Part shown: positions 24,548-34,642 of the stretch, in pieces
Layout: each line of letters starts with the position of its first letter
Numbering within the stretch: position 1 is the stretch's first letter
Assembly: GCF_016908775.1 (NCBI RefSeq)
Contig: NZ_JAFBEP010000024.1
Coordinates: forward strand, 1-46,926
Length of the DNA: 46,926 nucleotides
Source: Defluviitalea raffinosedens
GTDB taxonomy: Bacteria; Bacillota; Clostridia; Lachnospirales; Defluviitaleaceae
Reading direction: 5' to 3'
Notes under the pieces: generated by a model
Told to the model about the DNA's origin: nothing
Database searches by the model: none
What the model saw: only the letters and a program-made list of their open reading frames with translations
Program-made: the position numbers and the translations under genes

Positions 24548-25719
24548 GACAACCACCCTTTCGGGCCATTCTTCTTTTCTATATTTAAAAGCTCTTTAAA
24601 GGCCGACCATACTTCTTCCTTGTTGGATATTTTAACCATTGCAAAATTAGGTTCTTTGATTTCTTCCATATATTTATGCATGATTGTGCTGGTATAAGTA
24701 CTGGTTTTAATTTCTCCATATCCAAACATATTGCAGACTTTGCAAAGCTCTATGGCTTTTTCTATAGCTTTTTGGTTATCTTCTCCCCAGTTATCTCCAT
24801 CACTGCAGTGAAAAGCATAGATATTCCACACCTCGGAATTATATCTTTCTCTTATAATCTCCAATGCCTTTTGGTACCCGCTGCTGATATAAGTTCCTCC
24901 GGATTCGCCTTTGTGGAAAAACTCGTCTTCGGTTACCTCTTTTGCCACCGTGGTATGGGCAATAAAGACCACTTCCACATGAAGATACTTAATCCGCACA
25001 AATTGGTACAGAAGAAAATAGAAACTTCTTGCCAGATACTTTTTTGTCTGCCCCATGGAACCTGAGGTATCCATAATGCAAATGATCACTGCATTGGAAT
25101 CTCTTTTTAATTTTGGCTGAATGCGAAAGTATCTGATATCATCCTTATGAAAAGGAAATCTTTCATCTTCCTCTATATCTTGATTACGTTGCATCTGTTT
25201 TTTTCTTTTGATTTTTTCTATGACTGTATGCTTTTTAGAAATTCGGGGAGGAATTCCTTTGGTTTGAATTCCCCAACGTTTTCCAGTGCTGTCGGATTGA
25301 ATTTCTGTAAACTGTTTTCTATAAAGATAAGGAAGGTCAAGATCTTCAAATAAATATTGAATCGCATCTTCGATGGTTATTTCCGTTTCGTAAATGTCTT
25401 CTCCTTCTTCATTCCCTGCTTGATTTCCCTCGCCGTTTCCATTGCTGTATTTTCCTTTGGGATAGCGGTCTCCTTTTTTTTCACTTCCATCCCCTGAACC
25501 GATAGCTTTTTGATTTGAGCCATACTTAAAATAATATTCTTTAAGCCCTCTGATGGGGATTTTGATTTTCTTATTTTTAGCTTGACCAATAATGCTTTCT
25601 TCCGAAATAATATCCCCTATATTTTCCTTTATACTTTTTTCCACCAGTTCTCTATGACGTCGTCTGTCTTCTGCGCTCCGATCTCTGCCATATTTTTGAA
25701 ACTCCCGAAAGATTGCCAT
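24544..25719 (-). CDS. yhbH: Sporulation protein YhbH (DUF444, VWA-like)
   Basis: A 391-residue DUF444 protein. The N-terminus (MAIFREFQKYGRDRSAEDRRRH) and IKIPIRGLKEYYFKYG are family hallmarks, followed by a low-complexity Gly/Lys linker. A VWA-like domain with the metal-site motif MDTSGSMG is followed by GGTYISSGYQKAL. It is the partner of PrkA kinase in conserved stress/sporulation operons (yeaG-yeaH in enterobacteria). ATG 25719 is chosen because AGGTGA precedes it closely; the open frame reaches 25740 through a TTG. It starts 9 bases beyond the end of prkA, with overlapping translation signals. Confidence 0.94.
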   Translation of the reverse strand: MAIFREFQKYGRDRSAEDRRRHRELVEKSIKENIGDIISEESIIGQAKNKKIKIPIRGLKEYYFKYGSNQKAIGSGDGSEKKGDRYPKGKYSNGNGEGNQAGNEEGEDIYETEITIEDAIQYLFEDLDLPYLYRKQFTEIQSDSTGKRWGIQTKGIPPRISKKHTVIEKIKRKKQMQRNQDIEEDERFPFHKDDIRYFRIQPKLKRDSNAVIICIMDTSGSMGQTKKYLARSFYFLLYQFVRIKYLHVEVVFIAHTTVAKEVTEDEFFHKGESGGTYISSGYQKALEIIRERYNSEVWNIYAFHCSDGDNWGEDNQKAIEKAIELCKVCNMFGYGEIKTSTYTSTIMHKYMEEIKEPNFAMVKISNKEEVWSAFKELLNIEKKNGPKGWLS

Positions 25720-25727
25720 GCTATCAC

Positions 25728-27656
25728 CTAATCTTTCCAAAGATTGTTAGCCGCATATTTTAGTACTACATTGCAGCAGTGGTCGCAATAACCATTCCTT
25801 TTCATTTCCTCTACCATGGCATCATATTTTTTGCTTTGTTCTTGGTCTCGAACTTTTGATTTGGTAATAATTCTGGACAATTCTCTGACCGATGCCGTTA
25901 ATTTCTTTTCTATCGCTTCTTTTAAGGGTTCATAACAGGTGTAATCAATCTTACCGCCATTCCTTAAAACTGAAAACATATAAGCGGTTACATCCTGTCT
26001 AAAGCCCTTTGCTGCACTTGGAGTAATTCCCAGCTGCTGCTCAATAGAAGATAAAAATTCTTCATCGGGTTCTAATTCTTCTCCTGTATTTGGATCTTTT
26101 AGCTTGGTTTTATTTACAAAGGCTTCTGCATGGTCCAAATAATTGTTAAATAGATCCTGAGCCTGTTCCCTATAGCCATGGATAAAGGCTTTCGTCACTT
26201 CCTTTTCCAGTATCTGATGATATTCTTTTTTAATGCTGTCTTGAAGGAATCCCAGATATCTCTTCTTCAAATCTTCCGGTGCAGCCATTTCTTTAACTTC
26301 TTTAATCAAACTCTCCATAACACTTAAAGGATTAATGCAATTATGTTCCGAGTCTGACAGAGCACTGTCCAATGCTTTCATAATAAATCTGGTAGAAATT
26401 CCTGTCATCCCTTCTCTTCCTGCCTCTTCTTTCAGCTCCATGACATCAATTCTTTTTGTAGTGCCTTTTTCAATGATTTCTTCTCCGTTGTAAATCTTTA
26501 ATTTGGTCATAGGATCTACCTTGTTAGAAAGTGCAAGACGGCTAAGTATCGCAAACATTGAAGCAACTTCTATCGTGTGGGGAGCGATGTGTGCTTTAAA
26601 GTTGGACTTTCTAAGAATCTTTTCATATATTTTTATTTCTTCATTTAGTTCCAGACAGTAAGGCACTTCAATTTTAACAATTCTGTCCAATATGGCCTCA
26701 TTGGTATGGTCCGCTTTAAATTTATTCCACTCTGCTTCATTGGAATGGGCTAATATGACTCCGTCAAAATAAATCATAGAACCTTTTCCAGGAGATGGAA
26801 TAGATTTTTCCTGGGTGGCTGTGATCATGGTATGCAAATACTCCACATCATTTTTAAATACCTCTATAAATTCCACAATTCCTCTGTTGCCTACATTAAA
26901 AGCCCCATTTAATGCAAAAACCCTGGGATCGTCCTCCGGGTATAAATCCATTTTGGAAATATCTACAGAACCAATAAGCACTGAAGTATCCTGGTTATTC
27001 GGGTCTACTGGCGGAACAACGCCAATACCTTTTCTGGAACGTATAGAAAAATCAACGGAGACTACAGGAAATTTTTCATATTCACCTTTAAATTCATTCT
27101 TAAGTCTATATCTGCATACAGGACATAAATCCCCTTCAATCTTTACATTAAGTTCCTTTTCAAACGCAGGTCGAAGATGTTTTGGTATAAGATGAAGTGG
27201 TTCTTCTCTCATTGGACAGCCTTCTAATGCATAAATTGGAGGACTGGATTCAAGTAATTTCTTAAGCGCTTCAATTAAAGAAGATTTACCTGAACCCACA
27301 GGACCTACAAGATATAAGACCTGCCTTGATTCCTCTCCCCTCATGGCTGCAGAATGAAAGTATCGTACTAATTTCATCAGTACTTCATCAATCCCAAAAA
27401 AGTCATTCTCAAAAAACTTATATTTTTTAATGGTATCTTTGCCGTAAATTCTTCTTAGTCTCGGATCTTCTTCTGTTTTTATCACTTCTACTCCCGGTTC
27501 TACAATAAGTCTATATAACCTTTCATGAGAAAGCGCACTGATTTCAGGAGATTCTTTAACAATATGTAAATAATCCAATAGGGTTCCTTTAAAATCCAGT
27601 GTTTTTCTTTCTCCCCGGTCTTTTTGTATGAGAGTATAAAAATCGGTTGTGCCCAT
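25728..27656 (-). CDS. prkA: PrkA-type serine protein kinase / AAA protein
   Basis: A 642-residue PrkA protein, in Bacillus a mother-cell protein reported both as a Ser kinase and as an AAA+ protease. An AAA domain with Walker A GPVGSGKSS (118-126) and the family block FNVGNRGIVEFIEVFK is followed by the C-terminal PrkA domain. Cysteines in CPVCRYRL and in GYCDHCC near the C-terminus could bind a metal. ATG 27656 is used because AAAGGAGGGG lies immediately before at good distance; a TTG 18 bases earlier is rejected. First gene of the operon. Upstream on the minus strand there is a TCATATA-14-CAATATAT pair loosely similar to sigma-E boxes; this is weak. Confidence 0.95.
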   Translation of the reverse strand: MGTTDFYTLIQKDRGERKTLDFKGTLLDYLHIVKESPEISALSHERLYRLIVEPGVEVIKTEEDPRLRRIYGKDTIKKYKFFENDFFGIDEVLMKLVRYFHSAAMRGEESRQVLYLVGPVGSGKSSLIEALKKLLESSPPIYALEGCPMREEPLHLIPKHLRPAFEKELNVKIEGDLCPVCRYRLKNEFKGEYEKFPVVSVDFSIRSRKGIGVVPPVDPNNQDTSVLIGSVDISKMDLYPEDDPRVFALNGAFNVGNRGIVEFIEVFKNDVEYLHTMITATQEKSIPSPGKGSMIYFDGVILAHSNEAEWNKFKADHTNEAILDRIVKIEVPYCLELNEEIKIYEKILRKSNFKAHIAPHTIEVASMFAILSRLALSNKVDPMTKLKIYNGEEIIEKGTTKRIDVMELKEEAGREGMTGISTRFIMKALDSALSDSEHNCINPLSVMESLIKEVKEMAAPEDLKKRYLGFLQDSIKKEYHQILEKEVTKAFIHGYREQAQDLFNNYLDHAEAFVNKTKLKDPNTGEELEPDEEFLSSIEQQLGITPSAAKGFRQDVTAYMFSVLRNGGKIDYTCYEPLKEAIEKKLTASVRELSRIITKSKVRDQEQSKKYDAMVEEMKRNGYCDHCCNVVLKYAANNLWKD

Positions 27657-27765
27657 CTTACCCCTCCTTTTCAATATCTATCTTTACTTGGGACGATATT
27701 GACAAACCGCTTATTATAAATATATTGACACGTGGCAGAAGTATATGAGTAAAAAATCAAAAATC

Positions 27766-27794
27766 TTGACAAACGAATTTCGTTTCACTATTAT
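27766..27794 (+). promoter_or_regulatory. Sigma-A promoter with palindromic operator in the spacer
   Basis: Perfect TTGACA (27766-27771), 17-base spacer, TATTAT (27789-27794). The spacer contains the perfect palindrome AAACGAA-T-TTCGTTT (27771-27785). A repressor bound there would block RNA polymerase. No regulator gene is adjacent, so the regulator is unknown. Confidence 0.8.
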
Positions 27795-27835
27795 TAGTCT
27801 TGAATAGAAAAAATTTATATCAAAGCACTAAAGGT

Positions 27836-27864
27836 CTTAAGCCTTTTACGGTTTAAGGCTTTTT
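27836..27864 (+). promoter_or_regulatory. Leader with two overlapping alternative hairpins
   Basis: Two mutually exclusive stems can form: CTTAAGCC with GGTTTAAG (27836-27843/27850-27857, one G-U pair), or AAGCCTT with AAGGCTT (27839-27845/27855-27861) followed by TTTT. The second is terminator-like. It lies about 40 bases after the predicted transcription start and 27 bases before the start codon, so it may attenuate transcription; this is inference. Confidence 0.45.
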
Positions 27865-27890
27865 AGTATATAAAAAGAGAGTGAATGCAT

Positions 27891-30800
27891 ATGATCAATA
27901 AACTCCACATGGGATTGGATGTTGGTTCAACTACTGTTAAAGTAGTTGTAATAGACAATGAAAATGTTATCTTATTTTCTCGTTATCAAAGACATTTTTC
28001 TGACATCAGGCAAACCATCATAGATCTCTTAAATGAAACCTATAAGGTTTTTAAGGATGAACAGATCACCATAAGTGTCACCGGTTCCGGAGGCTTATCT
28101 GTTTCGGAATGGCTAAACATCCCATTCGTTCAGGAAGTCATAGCTGGAGCAAAATCTGTGGAAACCTTTATCCCTGAGACAGATGTGGCCATCGAATTAG
28201 GAGGAGAAGATGCAAAAATCACCTATTTCGAAGGTTCTATCGAACAAAGGATGAATGGTACTTGTGCCGGGGGAACCGGAGCATTCATTGACCAAATGGC
28301 TACTCTGCTTCAAACAGATGCCGCTGGACTTAATGAACTGGCTAAGCATCACAAGACAATTTACCCAATCGCTGCAAGATGCGGTGTATTTGCCAAAACT
28401 GATGTTCAGCCTCTTCTAAATGAAGGCGCTGCCAAAGAAGATATCGCCATCTCAGTTTTCCAGGCCGTAGTTACCCAAACCATCAGCGGGCTTGCCTGCG
28501 GAAAACCTATAAGAGGAAATGTGGCTTTCTTAGGAGGTCCATTATCCTTTTTGTCAGAGCTTCGAACATGTTTTATCAAAACATTGAATTTAAAGCCAGA
28601 TGAAATCATCGTTCCCAAAAATGGAGAATACTTTGTAGCTCTTGGGGCTGCATTATTATCAAAAGATCAAAAGCCTATTTCATTTAAAAAATTATATGAA
28701 ACTCTGCCAACTTTAAAAGAAGCTCAAAATTATGAAATTCAACGGTTACGTCCATTGTTTTTAGATGAAAACGAGCTCAATAGTTTTTACAAAAGGCATG
28801 AATCCCATAAAGTTCAACGTGAAGAACTATCTTCCTATGAGGGAAAATGCTTTTTAGGAATTGATGCAGGCTCTACCACTACCAAAGCTGCATTAATAGC
28901 TGAAAATGGCGCCCTTCTGTATTCTTATTACGGAAGCAACGAGGGAAATCCCCTGACTTCTGCTATACGTATTTTAAAAGATATCTATGAAAAACTTCCG
29001 CAAAAAACATATATTGCTTATTCTGCTGTAACCGGATATGGTGAAGCCCTCTTAAAGGCTGCCCTCAAAATAGATGTTGGAGAGATAGAAACAGTAGCCC
29101 ATTATAAGGCTGCCAACTTTTTTCTTCCCGGTGTAAACTTTATACTGGATATTGGCGGCCAGGACATGAAATGTCTTCATGTAAAAGATGGCGTCATAGA
29201 TAAAATATTGCTCAATGAGGCATGCTCCTCTGGCTGTGGTTCTTTCATAGAAACCTTTGCAAATTCTTTAAATATGAGCGTTTCAGATTTTGCCAGGGAA
29301 GCCCTTCTTGCTGAAAATCCGGTAGACCTTGGTTCTCGCTGTACGGTATTTATGAACTCCAGGGTAAAGCAGGCACAAAAAGAAGGTGCAACCATCGGTG
29401 ATTTATCCGCCGGACTTTCTTACTCAGTGATAAAAAATGCGCTTTTTAAAGTTATAAAACTTAGAAATCCTAAAGATATTGGCGACAAAGTGATCGTTCA
29501 GGGGGGTACTTTTTATAACGATGCTATCTTAAGAAGCTTCGAACTGGTTTCCGGAAAAGAAGCTGTCCGTCCGGACATTGCTGGAATTATGGGCGCTTTT
29601 GGTGCCGCCTTGATTGCAAAAGAACGCTATGCTGGAGAAGAAAGCACCCTTTTATCTCCTCAATTGTTAAGCAATTTCAAAACTGAAACCAGTCAAAAGC
29701 GATGTCCTCTTTGCCCCAATCAGTGTTACCTGACTGTGAATATCTTCTCTGATGGAAGGCATTTTATTTCAGGAAATCGTTGCGAAAGAGGTGCAGGAGT
29801 CGAAACTTCTAAAGAAACCCTGCCAAACTTATTTGATTACAAATATAAAAGAATATTTGGATACAAACCTCTTCCCCCAGACAAAGCAATAAGGGGAAGG
29901 ATCGGTATACCCAGAGTTCTTAATATGTATGAAAACTATCCATTTTGGTTTACCTTTTTTACTCAGCTGGGATTCCGCGTAGAGGTTTCCGCCAGATCTT
30001 CTAAAAAGATTTATGAAGCAGGAATGGAAACCATCCCTTCCGAATCGGTTTGTTATCCTGCAAAGCTGGTTCATGGTCATATCATGAACCTGATCGATAA
30101 AGGAGTTACGAGGATCTTCTACCCATGTATCCCTCATGAAAAAAAGGAACAAGAGAAAGCGGATAATAATTTCAACTGTCCTATTGTGACTTCTTATCCG
30201 GAAGTTGTTAAAAACAATATGGAAGTTTTAAAAGAAAAGAACATCATCTTTATGAATCCTTTCCTTCCAATGGACAATAAGAAACGTCTGATCGAGAGAC
30301 TCACGGAAGAACTTCAGGATTTTAAGATTTCCAAACAGGAAGTTGCAGCTGCAGTGGAATTAGCCTGGGAAGAAAAGCAAAAAGTAAAAGAAGACATAAG
30401 ACGTAAAGGGGAAGAAGTTTTAAAATACTTAAAAGAGAACAATAAGAAAGGAATCGTTTTAAGCGGCAGACCTTATCATATTGACCCGGAAATTCATCAC
30501 GGAATACCTAATCTCATCACCAGCTTAGGAATGGCTGTACTTACAGAGGATTCTGTTGCCCACTTAGGAAATGTTGAACGTCCACTAAGGGTTGTAGACC
30601 AATGGGTATATCATTCCAGATTATATGCTTCTGCTTACTTTGTAGGAACACAAGACAATCTCGAGCTGGTACAATTAAACTCTTTCGGATGCGGGCTGGA
30701 TGCCGTTACAACAGACCAGGTGCAGGAGATTTTAAGTAACAATGGTAAAATCTATACCGTTCTTAAAATCGATGAAGGCAATCAACTGGGAGCCGCACGA

Positions 30801-32183
30801 ATTCGCATGCGTTCACTGAAAGCTGCAATGGAAGAAAGAATGAAAAATGCCGAAAAGAATGAAGACTCTAAGCCAGACGAGAAAACAGAGTATAAAAGAA
30901 TTCCATTTACTAAAGATATGACAAGTACATATACGATCTTAGTTCCGCAAATGGCTCCTTATCAATTCGAATTTGTACAGGAGGCTTTTAGGGCATCAGG
31001 ATATAATCTGGAATTACTGCCTTCAGTAGATTATAATGCTGTAGAAATTGGTCTAAAATATGTGAACAATGACGCCTGCTACCCCTCTATCATTGTCATC
31101 GGTCAGCTGATTTCAGCTCTGCAATCGGGCAAATATGATCTTGGCAAAACGGCAGTAATGATTACTCAAACCGGTGGAGGATGCCGGGCAACCAACTACA
31201 TCGCATTCCTCAGAAAAGCTCTGAAAGATGCCGACATGGGCCATGTTCCTGTTATTTCTCTCAATGCATTGGGGCTGGAGAAAAACCCCGGATTCAAAAT
31301 TACACCAAAACTCATCAATAAAAGTATGATGGCCCTGGTATACGGCGATCTTCTGATGAGAGTTCTTCTTCGGGTAAGACCTTATGAAACCATCCAGGGC
31401 TCTTCTGATTTGCTGTATAGGAAATGGGCAGAAAAATGCAAGGAATCGATCCGAAGAGGAAATCATAAGGAGTTTGCTCAAATCGTCCATGAAATTGTAG
31501 AAGATTTTGACCACATAGAAATTAATAATATAAAGAAACCTAAAGTCGGATTAGTTGGAGAGATCTTAGTAAAGTTCCATCCAACTGCCAATAACAATGC
31601 GATCGGCATTATTGAAAAAGAAGGTGCAGAAGCAGTTGTACCTGACTTAACAGACTTTTTACTGTACTGTGCATATAATCCAAGCTTTAGACACGAAAAA
31701 TTATCTGGAAGCCGTAAAGCAAAATGGATTGGATTGGCCGTAATTAAATTTATCGAATATTATCGCTCTGAAATGAAAAAGGCACTCCAGAACAGTGAGC
31801 GTTTTGAGCCTCCCAAATCCATATTCGATTTGGCAAAAGGAGCTTCCAGCCTTTTGTCTCTGGGCAATCAAACCGGTGAAGGATGGTTTTTAACTGCTGA
31901 AATGATTGAACTAATAGAGTCAGGAGTGGAAAACATTCTATGTATGCAGCCTTTTGCATGTCTTCCTAACCATGTGACTGGAAAAGCTATGATTAAGCCA
32001 TTAAAACAAAAATATCCTAATGCCAATATCGTTGCTGTAGATTATGACCCGGGAGCCAGCGAAGTAAACCAGCTTAATCGAATAAAACTTATGCTTTCAA
32101 CCGCTTTCAAAAATCTTAACCCAATAAGCGAAGATTCAGCTTCCCTACTTATTGGAAATGAAAAAGAGATGTTCTCTTCGTAG
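27891..32183 (+). CDS. Giant 2-hydroxyacyl-CoA dehydratase activase/dehydratase-related protein
   Basis: A 1430-residue cytosolic protein combining two BcrAD/BadFG/HgdC-type ATPase domains with a dehydratase-like half. The first ATPase starts with [11 protein letters not shown] (9-19) and has [15 protein letters not shown]; the second starts with [15 protein letters not shown] near 320 and has [14 protein letters not shown] cysteine-rich stretch CPLCPNQC...NRCERG near 605-635 may hold an iron-sulfur cluster. The rest (to the C-terminus) matches DUF2229 and HgdB-like segments, including [19 protein letters not shown] and [14 protein letters not shown]. Such fused proteins are common in anaerobic Firmicutes; the reaction is not established. 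ATG 27891 has GAGAGTG seven bases upstream, better than ATG 27885. Single-gene unit with its own promoter and terminator. Confidence 0.9.
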   Translation: MINKLHMGLDVGSTTVKVVVIDNENVILFSRYQRHFSDIRQTIIDLLNETYKVFKDEQITISVTGSGGLSVSEWLNIPFVQEVIAGAKSVETFIPETDVAIELGGEDAKITYFEGSIEQRMNGTCAGGTGAFIDQMATLLQTDAAGLNELAKHHKTIYPIAARCGVFAKTDVQPLLNEGAAKEDIAISVFQAVVTQTISGLACGKPIRGNVAFLGGPLSFLSELRTCFIKTLNLKPDEIIVPKNGEYFVALGAALLSKDQKPISFKKLYETLPTLKEAQNYEIQRLRPLFLDENELNSFYKRHESHKVQREELSSYEGKCFLGIDAGSTTTKAALIAENGALLYSYYGSNEGNPLTSAIRILKDIYEKLPQKTYIAYSAVTGYGEALLKAALKIDVGEIETVAHYKAANFFLPGVNFILDIGGQDMKCLHVKDGVIDKILLNEACSSGCGSFIETFANSLNMSVSDFAREALLAENPVDLGSRCTVFMNSRVKQAQKEGATIGDLSAGLSYSVIKNALFKVIKLRNPKDIGDKVIVQGGTFYNDAILRSFELVSGKEAVRPDIAGIMGAFGAALIAKERYAGEESTLLSPQLLSNFKTETSQKRCPLCPNQCYLTVNIFSDGRHFISGNRCERGAGVETSKETLPNLFDYKYKRIFGYKPLPPDKAIRGRIGIPRVLNMYENYPFWFTFFTQLGFRVEVSARSSKKIYEAGMETIPSESVCYPAKLVHGHIMNLIDKGVTRIFYPCIPHEKKEQEKADNNFNCPIVTSYPEVVKNNMEVLKEKNIIFMNPFLPMDNKKRLIERLTEELQDFKISKQEVAAAVELAWEEKQKVKEDIRRKGEEVLKYLKENNKKGIVLSGRPYHIDPEIHHGIPNLITSLGMAVLTEDSVAHLGNVERPLRVVDQWVYHSRLYASAYFVGTQDNLELVQLNSFGCGLDAVTTDQVQEILSNNGKIYTVLKIDEGNQLGAARIRMRSLKAAMEERMKNAEKNEDSKPDEKTEYKRIPFTKDMTSTYTILVPQMAPYQFEFVQEAFRASGYNLELLPSVDYNAVEIGLKYVNNDACYPSIIVIGQLISALQSGKYDLGKTAVMITQTGGGCRATNYIAFLRKALKDADMGHVPVISLNALGLEKNPGFKITPKLINKSMMALVYGDLLMRVLLRVRPYETIQGSSDLLYRKWAEKCKESIRRGNHKEFAQIVHEIVEDFDHIEINNIKKPKVGLVGEILVKFHPTANNNAIGIIEKEGAEAVVPDLTDFLLYCAYNPSFRHEKLSGSRKAKWIGLAVIKFIEYYRSEMKKALQNSERFEPPKSIFDLAKGASSLLSLGNQTGEGWFLTAEMIELIESGVENILCMQPFACLPNHVTGKAMIKPLKQKYPNANIVAVDYDPGASEVNQLNRIKLMLSTAFKNLNPISEDSASLLIGNEKEMFSS

Positions 32184-32199
32184 AGAGCATCTCTTTTTT
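32161..32199 (+). terminator. Strong intrinsic terminator
   Basis: AAAAAGAGATGTTCTCT, TCGT loop, AGAGAGCATCTCTTTTTT. A 17-bp stem with one mismatch that contains the stop codon of the dehydratase-related gene. Confidence 0.93.
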
Positions 32200-32260
32200 G
32201 TGTATATATTTTTAATATTAACAAACACTAAGAACATACTATGGTATGGAGGTTTTCATA

Positions 32261-32562
32261 TGTTTACTTGTCCAAAATGCAATGGAAATCAATTCGTTAT
32301 CAACAGAGAAGCCACTTTTCTCTATTCATATAAATTGGATCCTAATGACGAAGATATGGAAAAAGCAGAAGCCAGACTAAATGAGTATCCCTATTTATTT
32401 TATAATCGTGAACTTCTTGATTCCCAAGATTATATATTATGCATGACATGCAACACGAAATATCCTTTTTCTTTTAGCTCTGATCCAACCGAATCCAAGA
32501 TAACAATACTTCGTAAAGCTATTCGTTCAGATCATACCGAAAATCCCCAATTTTTAGGGTAA
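32261..32562 (+). CDS. Small zinc-ribbon protein
   Basis: A 100-residue protein with an N-terminal CPKC pair (residues 4-7) and a CMTC pair near residue 62, the spacing of a zinc ribbon. Between them lies an acidic linker (DPNDEDMEKAEARLNE). No other domain is recognised, and partner or function is unknown. GGAGG lies seven bases before ATG 32261. The open frame extends far upstream through the preceding terminator but has no usable start there. Its 3' end overlaps the convergent secreted-protein gene by 44 bases without a terminator in between. Confidence 0.75.
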
Positions 32563-34510
32563 ATATCTTGCGGAATAGATCTAGCAAGTATTGTAATATA
32601 CCCAATCGAGCTTTTAAATCTTCAATACTATCTTTAGGTGAACTACCGTTATTTTTATATTGCTTGCTGCCACTTGCTTTAGATATCTTGCTCGTACTTT
32701 TACTTTCTGTTCCTTTCTCTTGTGTTGTTTTATTGCCTGTTTTGCTATTTTTCGGTTCCTTCTGTTCACTTTTTTCACTTTCTATTTCTTTATCTGAAAT
32801 TTGATCTTTAGGTTCTTCCTTTTCTGTATCTTTCTTATCTCTATTTTTAACCGGTTCTTTTTTGTCTTCTGCTTTCTCCTTTTCTACTGTTTCTCCATCC
32901 TCTGATTCTTTATGATCTGTTTCATCCTTTTCTATCTCTTTATTCTCTGATTCTTCGTTTTCTACTTCTTTTGTCTCCTTATTTTCTGACCCTTCATTTT
33001 CCACTTCTTCTTCCTCTGTTTCTCTGTCTCGTTTATGGCCTTCTTCTGTCTCTTTAAAGCCTTCATCATCCGTATCAATAAGGTCTTCAGTTTTTTTGTC
33101 ATCTGTTTCTTCATTTATTTCATCTTTTGCTTTTTCATCTGTTTCAATTTCTTCTGTTTTATTATCCTCTATAACTTCTTCTTCTCTCTCCTTACCATCA
33201 ATGCTGCTAATATTTTTAATAACCGTATATATTTCTTTTGCATTTCCTGCATGATCACTTATCTTAAATGTATAGATGCCATTTTCTTTTGCCCTATACA
33301 CCACTTCATAGACAGTTCCTGATACAGCTTCACTTACTCCATTAGGAAGAATGATTTTAGATAATCCACTGCCTGCATCTTCCGCTGTAAGATAAATAAA
33401 GACCTCCTTATGAGCATCTCCTTCACTGCTTGTCCTTATCGTACCTACAGGCGCCGTATTGTCTATATAAAAATGCAAGCTTCCTACGTTAAAACAATAC
33501 CCTCTATCATTTTCTGCCCAAACATTTATAGTATGCTTGCCTTCAGCTAATTCATTTGGCAAAACTATGCATTGTCTAAAAGTTTTTATATTTTCATCAC
33601 ATGTAAACTCCAGGAGTATCTTTTCTTCTCCATGATCAAGATTGTATTTGAGTATTATATCATTTTCTAAACTGTCATTTATATTTCCTTCTAAGGTAAT
33701 GATATTCTTATTCGCAGAATAATAATATTCCTTTAAATTCTCCATGGTGATTTTACATTCTTCATCCTTAATCAATATTTTAGAACCTGAGTCAACTTTA
33801 AATTGATCCATATTAAGACTTTTACTGATTTTGCTAAAATCCAATATAGAATGCTCAGTAAGATGAATATTAACTGCTGAGCTAAGACTGAAATCATGAC
33901 ATACCACTATATTGCCCTTTAGCCGGAGCTCTTTAGGAGAAACACCATGATAAACATTCATAGTCTTTAAAATCAGTTGATTGCTTCCTAAATCGATGCA
34001 ACGAGCATTGCTGACATATATATCAAAGACTGCTTTTTCAGTAATCAAAGTTCCCCCTTCCCAAATGAAATTTTTAGCAATCTTATAAGTGCCTATGAAT
34101 TCTACAACCCCTCCTTTAATCATTACATCCCCTTCAAAAATAATCCTCTTTCCCCCAACAACTTGCTTCCATAGAATGTTACCACCTTTAACTATGAAAT
34201 TATCTTGGATTCTAAAGATATTGGGACAATTGGCTATAATCGTTCCAGTATATCCCTCTTCAATCGTAAGCTTATGGATAATAATACGGTCTTCCTCATT
34301 AATTTCTATACTTTTAGTACATCTTCCGTCCAAGATCACATGATCATCAGATTGAGGCACTTGATTGCTGGACCAATTCATTGGATTCATCCATCTGTTG
34401 TCGTTTCCTTCTCCATCCCAGTAGACAGTATTTCCCTCTGCCAAAACTTTAGAACTCAGTATCATGAATATCATTAAAGCTGATGAGATTATAAATAATT
34501 TTCTAATCAT
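32519..34510 (-). CDS. Large secreted protein: beta-helix-like, Ig-like domain and Glu/Lys-rich stalk
   Basis: A 663-residue exported protein. A signal peptide (MIRKLFIISSALMIF...) ends at about VLA/EG. Residues about 25-240 are beta-strand repeats of the parallel beta-helix type (GNTVYWDGEGNDNRW, WSSNQVPQSDDHVILDG, ILWKQVVGGKRIIFEGDV). An Ig/Big-like domain follows (DNTAPVGTIRT, AEDAGSGLSKIILP, ISDHAGNAKEIY; about 350-435). Then comes a stalk of about 180 residues almost entirely Glu, Lys, Asp and Thr, with imperfect repeats of the form VENE-SENKE. The C-terminus is an amphipathic helix (SIEDLKARLGILQYLLDLFRK). There is no LPxTG motif or SLH domain. ATG 34510 lies six bases after GAGGAAGG. 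It follows the Wzz gene and may be a cell-surface or matrix protein. Confidence 0.75.
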   Translation of the reverse strand: MIRKLFIISSALMIFMILSSKVLAEGNTVYWDGEGNDNRWMNPMNWSSNQVPQSDDHVILDGRCTKSIEINEEDRIIIHKLTIEEGYTGTIIANCPNIFRIQDNFIVKGGNILWKQVVGGKRIIFEGDVMIKGGVVEFIGTYKIAKNFIWEGGTLITEKAVFDIYVSNARCIDLGSNQLILKTMNVYHGVSPKELRLKGNIVVCHDFSLSSAVNIHLTEHSILDFSKISKSLNMDQFKVDSGSKILIKDEECKITMENLKEYYYSANKNIITLEGNINDSLENDIILKYNLDHGEEKILLEFTCDENIKTFRQCIVLPNELAEGKHTINVWAENDRGYCFNVGSLHFYIDNTAPVGTIRTSSEGDAHKEVFIYLTAEDAGSGLSKIILPNGVSEAVSGTVYEVVYRAKENGIYTFKISDHAGNAKEIYTVIKNISSIDGKEREEEVIEDNKTEEIETDEKAKDEINEETDDKKTEDLIDTDDEGFKETEEGHKRDRETEEEEVENEGSENKETKEVENEESENKEIEKDETDHKESEDGETVEKEKAEDKKEPVKNRDKKDTEKEEPKDQISDKEIESEKSEQKEPKNSKTGNKTTQEKGTESKSTSKISKASGSKQYKNNGSSPKDSIEDLKARLGILQYLLDLFRKIFTLKIGDFRYDLNE

Positions 34511-34601
34511 ATTCATCCTTCCTCAGATATTTATTTTACTTGAAGTTATTGACATCAGCTTTACAGAATATTCATTACCACTAAAATATTTTTATTACAA
34601 T

Positions 34602-34636
34602 AAAAAATCGCCTCATTCATAAAAATGAGACGATTA
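34602..34636 (-). terminator. Intrinsic terminator after the Wzz-type gene
   Basis: On the minus strand AATCGTCTCATT and AATGAGGCGATT pair with one G-U and a 6-base loop, followed by TTTTTTA. It ends the Wzz-type transcript seven bases after the stop codon. Confidence 0.88.
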
Positions 34637-34642
34637 ATAGAC

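Noticed and set aside
27690-27750. Sigma-E-like promoter for prkA
   Set aside because: The proposed -10 matches the consensus at only about half its positions, so it is mentioned in the prkA entry but not listed as a feature.
27725-27753. A second TTGACA upstream of the dehydratase-related gene
   Set aside because: No -10 box lies 16-18 bases downstream; the TTGACA at 27766 has an ideal one.
32681-33190. Repetitive DNA as a possible CRISPR or tandem repeat array
   Set aside because: The periodicity comes from Glu/Lys codons of the secreted protein's stalk; units are imperfect and lie in one open reading frame. No CRISPR array was seen anywhere in the window.
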